25,658 bases of DNA from Fusobacteriaceae bacterium UBA2433 (GTDB lineage Bacteria; Fusobacteriota; Fusobacteriia; Fusobacteriales; Fusobacteriaceae). The notes under the pieces are model-generated. The model made no database searches, was not told the DNA's origin, and worked only from the letters and a program-made list of their open reading frames with translations. Positions 22,441 through 25,658 of the stretch are shown piece by piece. The stretch covers positions 1 to 25,658 of the forward strand of contig DDQV01000159.1 in assembly GCA_002342785.1 (NCBI GenBank), written 5' to 3'. Position numbers and translations under genes: made by a program. Every line of letters begins with the position of its first letter. Position 1 is the stretch's first letter.

Positions 22441-23511
22441 ATGAAATATTTTGTTTCCACAGGTGAAATCTCAGGAGATCTCCATCTATCATATCTTGTT
22501 AATGCAATAAATAAAATTGATGATAATACCAGTTTTTTTGGAGTAGCAGGTAAATATTCCAAAGAGGCTGGTGTTAATATTATACAAGATATAGGTGAAT
22601 TAGCTATAATGGGATTTTGGGAAGCTATAAAAAAATATAAATTTTTAAAAAATAAAGTTTATGAATATATAGAATTTATAAAAAAAGAAAATATAAAAAA
22701 AGTAATACTAGTAGATTATGGAGGGTTCAATTTAAAGTTTATGGAACTTCTTCAAAAACATGTAGAAGGAATAGAGATCTATTATTATATCCCCCCTAAA
22801 GTTTGGATTTGGGGAGAAAAACGTGTTGAAAAACTAAGACATGTCGATCATATAGTTGTTATATTTCCATGGGAAGTAGAATTTTATAAAAAACATGGAA
22901 TAGATGTAATATATTATGGAAATCCATTTTTGGATATCTATAAACGAATAAGTAAAAGAGGAGAGAAGATCCTATTACTTCCTGGAAGTAGAAAAAAAGA
23001 GGTACAAAAACTTCTTCCTATAATGTTAGAAGTTGTAGAAAAATCTATAGATGAAACATTTATATTAAAACTAGCAAAAAAAGAACATCTCAAATGGATA
23101 GATTTAGATATAAATAAATATAAGAACTTAGAAATTGTAGATAATGTATCCCTTCAAAATGTTGTGAGACAATCTAAATATGCAGTAGCAGCTTCTGGAA
23201 CAGTAATATTAGAGCTTGCACTTTTGGGATTACCAGGAGTTGTTGTCTATAAGATCGACATACTAACAGGACTCATAGGAAAATATATATTAAAATTGAA
23301 ATATGTATCTCTACCTAATTTAGCTTTAGATAAAGAAGTTTATAGAGAACTTCTTCAAGGGGATTGTAAGAGAGATAATATTATAGACGCTATACAAAAT
23401 ATAGATAAAAATAAAAAATATTTTGAGGAACAAATCAGTAAAATAATAGAAAAATTAGGTGGAAATAATATAATAGAAAAGTACGCCAAATTCTTTTTGG
23501 AAGGAAAATAA
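22441..23511 (+). CDS. lpxB: Lipid A disaccharide synthase
   Basis: A 356-aa GT-B glycosyltransferase (family GT19) acting at the inner face of the cytoplasmic membrane. It joins lipid X to UDP-2,3-diacylglucosamine. Visible motifs are the N-terminal STGEISGDLH (6-15), YIPPKVWIWGEKRVEKL, LLPGSRKKE (179-187) and AASGTVILELALLGLPGVVVY near the C terminus, which bind the UDP part. AAGGAGTG precedes ATG 22441, 13 bases after lpxI. LpxD and LpxK, also needed for the pathway, are not in this window. Confidence 0.97.
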   Translation: MKYFVSTGEISGDLHLSYLVNAINKIDDNTSFFGVAGKYSKEAGVNIIQDIGELAIMGFWEAIKKYKFLKNKVYEYIEFIKKENIKKVILVDYGGFNLKFMELLQKHVEGIEIYYYIPPKVWIWGEKRVEKLRHVDHIVVIFPWEVEFYKKHGIDVIYYGNPFLDIYKRISKRGEKILLLPGSRKKEVQKLLPIMLEVVEKSIDETFILKLAKKEHLKWIDLDINKYKNLEIVDNVSLQNVVRQSKYAVAASGTVILELALLGLPGVVVYKIDILTGLIGKYILKLKYVSLPNLALDKEVYRELLQGDCKRDNIIDAIQNIDKNKKYFEEQISKIIEKLGGNNIIEKYAKFFLEGK

Positions 23512-23512
23512 T

Positions 23513-25270
23513 ATGAAAAAAATGAAATTAAAAGTTCAAAAAACATCTTTAAAAAAGATGTTTGACTATGGAATGAACTATAAATATAGATTTATATTTA
23601 TAGTTTTCTTATCCTTGATTGTATCTTTGACAAAAGCATTACCAGCATGGTTATCTAAATCTTTGATGGATGATGTTCTTATAGCAAAAGATATGAAGAT
23701 GTTAATATTAGTGTCCGGTGGTTTAGTTATTGCAACTATTATAAAAGGTTTTTCCATGTACTATAAGGAAGTTTTTTCTTCTTACACAACAAGATTAGTA
23801 GTCAGGGATATCCAGCAAGATATATATAGACATCTTCATAAATTAAGTCATTCTTACTTTGATAGAACTCCTCAAGGAGAGATAATGTCAAGAATAAGTG
23901 GAGATGCTAGTAATTTAGGTAAAATTGGATTTATGATCTTTCAAATCTTGCCAGAATTTTTGACTGTAACAGTTCTTCTTATTGGATTATTTAAAATTGA
24001 TGTAATCCTAGCTGTGATGACACTAATTATGATGCCTGGAATGATGATGGTCTTAAAGAAGATTTTAAAAAAAATAAAAAAAACTGCAAGAAAAAGACAA
24101 GATCAACGGGGAGAATTAAATTCTCTTATCCAAGAATCTTTATCTGGAATTAGAGTTGTAAAAGCATTTGCCACTGAGCAAGATGAAATTGAAAAATATG
24201 AAGAAAAAAATATGGAAGTATTAAATACAGAATATAAAAATAAAAAAGTAGAAGCTAGAATATCCCCTATAAATGAAGTTGCTACAACAATTTTAACTGT
24301 AGGAGTACTTCTCTACGGTGGAAATAAAGTTATTGTTGACGCTAACTTTACAGCTGGAGATCTTGTTTCATTTTTAACTTCTCTAGGTCTTATGTTTGAA
24401 CCACTAAAAAAGATGATTAAAAGAGGTAGTGATCTAGTATCAATAATGCCTTCAGCTGATAGAGTAATGGAATTATTAGATGAAATCCCAGAAGTAGTAG
24501 AGAAAGAAGATGCTATAAACTATGGAAATCTTTCACCTAAGGTTAGATTTAAAAATTTAAAATTTAAATATGGTAAAGAATTAGATTATGCAATAAATAA
24601 TATTAATTTTGAAGCAAAAGCTGGTGAGATAATAGCACTAGTGGGTCGAAGTGGTAGTGGGAAAACTACACTAGTAAATTTAATTCCTAGATTTTATGAG
24701 ATTGAAGATGGTTCTATAACTATAGATGGTGTAGACATAAGAGATCTTAAAATAAAAGAATTAAGAGATCATATAGGATTAGTTCCCCAAGAAACTTTTT
24801 TATTTAGTGGTAGTATCTACTCTAATATATTATATGGAGCAGGAAGAGATGTCACGAAAGATGATGTTATTAATGCTTCTAAAATGGCAAACGCTCATAA
24901 CTTTATAATCGAGTTTGAAAATGGATATGATCAAGAGGTTGGAGAAAGAGGAACACTTATGTCTGGGGGACAAAAACAACGTATAGCTATAGCTAGAGCT
25001 CTCCTTAAAAATCCAGAAATTATGATTTTAGATGAGGCTACTTCTGCTTTGGATACAGAATCTGAAAGACTAGTCCAAGATGCACTGGAAAAATTAATGG
25101 TAGGAAGAACAACCTTTGTAATAGCACATAGATTATCCACAATAATTAACGCAGACAAAATAATAGTTATGAATAAAGGAAAAATAGCAGAATCAGGTAG
25201 TCATCAAGAACTACTATCTAAAGGTGGAATCTACAAAAAATTATATGAAACACAATTTGGAGAAGAATAA
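23513..25270 (+). CDS. msbA: Lipid A export ABC transporter (MsbA type)
   Basis: A 585-aa half-size ABC exporter, active as a homodimer, that flips lipid A-core from the inner to the outer leaflet of the cytoplasmic membrane. About six membrane helices occupy residues 20-320. The ATPase domain has Walker A GRSGSGKTT (378-386), signature MSGGQ (483-487, Met replacing the usual Leu) and Walker B ending in Asp507-Glu508. It follows lpxB by one base, with AAGGA inside the lpxB end as ribosome site. Annotation as MsbA rather than a drug exporter rests on its place at the end of the lpx operon. Confidence 0.88.
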   Translation: MKKMKLKVQKTSLKKMFDYGMNYKYRFIFIVFLSLIVSLTKALPAWLSKSLMDDVLIAKDMKMLILVSGGLVIATIIKGFSMYYKEVFSSYTTRLVVRDIQQDIYRHLHKLSHSYFDRTPQGEIMSRISGDASNLGKIGFMIFQILPEFLTVTVLLIGLFKIDVILAVMTLIMMPGMMMVLKKILKKIKKTARKRQDQRGELNSLIQESLSGIRVVKAFATEQDEIEKYEEKNMEVLNTEYKNKKVEARISPINEVATTILTVGVLLYGGNKVIVDANFTAGDLVSFLTSLGLMFEPLKKMIKRGSDLVSIMPSADRVMELLDEIPEVVEKEDAINYGNLSPKVRFKNLKFKYGKELDYAINNINFEAKAGEIIALVGRSGSGKTTLVNLIPRFYEIEDGSITIDGVDIRDLKIKELRDHIGLVPQETFLFSGSIYSNILYGAGRDVTKDDVINASKMANAHNFIIEFENGYDQEVGERGTLMSGGQKQRIAIARALLKNPEIMILDEATSALDTESERLVQDALEKLMVGRTTFVIAHRLSTIINADKIIVMNKGKIAESGSHQELLSKGGIYKKLYETQFGEE

Positions 25271-25338
25271 TTTTTTTCTTATTATATTTCATATTCTAGA
25301 CGAATTAAACAATTTAATAAAAAAAGGAGACATAAATA

Positions 25339-25658
25339 ATGAGTATTTTGAGAGATGATAAAAGAAAAAATAATGATTTAAGAGATGTTAAATTAGTAAC
25401 AGGATTTACAATTCATGCTGAAGGATCAGTCCTTATTGAGATGGGACATACTAAAGTAATTTGCACTGCATCTATAAGTGAAAGTGTTCCTAGATTTTTA
25501 AAAAAGACAGGAAAAGGATGGCTTACAGCTGAATATTCTATGCTACCTAGAGCTACAGAAGATAGAAATAGAAGGGAAGCTTCAATGGGTAAACTAGGTG
25601 GAAGAACCATGGAGATTCAAAGATTGATCGGTAGATCATTAAGAGCTTGTATAGATCT
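25339..25658 (+). CDS. rph: Ribonuclease PH, N-terminal part (cut by window end)
   Basis: The first 106 codons of RNase PH, a phosphate-dependent 3'-5' exoribonuclease that trims tRNA 3' ends. Recognisable segments are DLRDVKLVTGF, GSVLIEMGHTKVICTASI, GKGWLTAEYSMLPRAT and GRTMEIQRLIGRSLRACIDL, in the usual order. ATG 25339 has AAGGAG at 25324-25329. The reading frame is open to the last base, so it continues beyond the window. The 68-bp gap after msbA has no strong terminator or clear promoter, so it may be read together with the lpx operon. Confidence 0.95.
   Translation, partial: MSILRDDKRKNNDLRDVKLVTGFTIHAEGSVLIEMGHTKVICTASISESVPRFLKKTGKGWLTAEYSMLPRATEDRNRREASMGKLGGRTMEIQRLIGRSLRACID

Noticed and set aside
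25271..25300. Terminator after msbA
   Set aside because: Only a 5-bp AATAA/TTATT stem around a T run is possible; too weak to call.
1..25658. CRISPR array, insertion sequence, tRNA or rRNA gene
   Set aside because: No regularly spaced repeats, transposase frames, or tRNA/rRNA-like sequence were recognised in reading the window.

Overview
The window is AT-rich, densely coded DNA. It carries a lipid A biosynthesis operon (lpxC-fabZ-lpxA-lpxI-lpxB-msbA), so the cell has an outer membrane. It also carries features usual in low-GC anaerobes: a rubredoxin, strong AGGAGG ribosome sites and A/T-ending codons. An LPS-making, very AT-rich anaerobe suggests the Fusobacteriota (Fusobacterium/Cetobacterium/Psychrilyobacter-like). 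This is an inference; the window has no rRNA or marker gene that settles it.

Layout. (1) 1-5.1 kb: a LysE/ArgO-type exporter on the minus strand, then valS, a Cof-type HAD phosphatase and glyoxalase I on the plus strand. valS is preceded by a consensus promoter, a 16-codon Val/Ile/Leu-rich leader peptide and an intrinsic terminator with a competing antiterminator. This looks like a complete ribosome-mediated attenuator. (2) 5.1-9.6 kb, minus strand: a three-gene ABC importer of the AfuABC/FbpABC type (lipoprotein, ATPase, fused double permease), followed by a YihX-like HAD phosphatase. (3) 9.8-10.7 kb: a sugar-nucleotidyltransferase-like protein ending in a long terminator. (4) 10.7-15.6 kb: an apparent defence island inserted between housekeeping genes. 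It holds a SIR2-domain protein overlapping a HerA ATPase (the known SIR2-HerA anti-phage architecture), then a terminator, then a separately transcribed stand-alone SIR2 protein. Both transcription units begin with a nearly identical 16-bp promoter-like element. (5) 15.7-17.3 kb: rubredoxin and a cation diffusion facilitator with a GNAT-like domain fused to its N terminus. (6) 17.3-25.3 kb: pcrA followed closely by lpxC, fabZ, lpxA, lpxI, lpxB and msbA, with gaps of 31 nt or less. These are probably one transcription unit that makes the lipid A precursor and flips it across the inner membrane. (7) 25.3 kb to the end: the first 106 codons of RNase PH, cut by the window edge.

The most noteworthy items are the putative valine-responsive attenuator of valS, the SIR2-HerA pair with a neighbouring solitary SIR2 under a look-alike promoter, and the GNAT-CDF fusion. 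Three promoter-overlapping palindromes (ABC importer, pcrA, exporter) are candidate operators with no assigned regulator. No tRNA, rRNA, CRISPR array, insertion sequence, integrase or transposase was seen.
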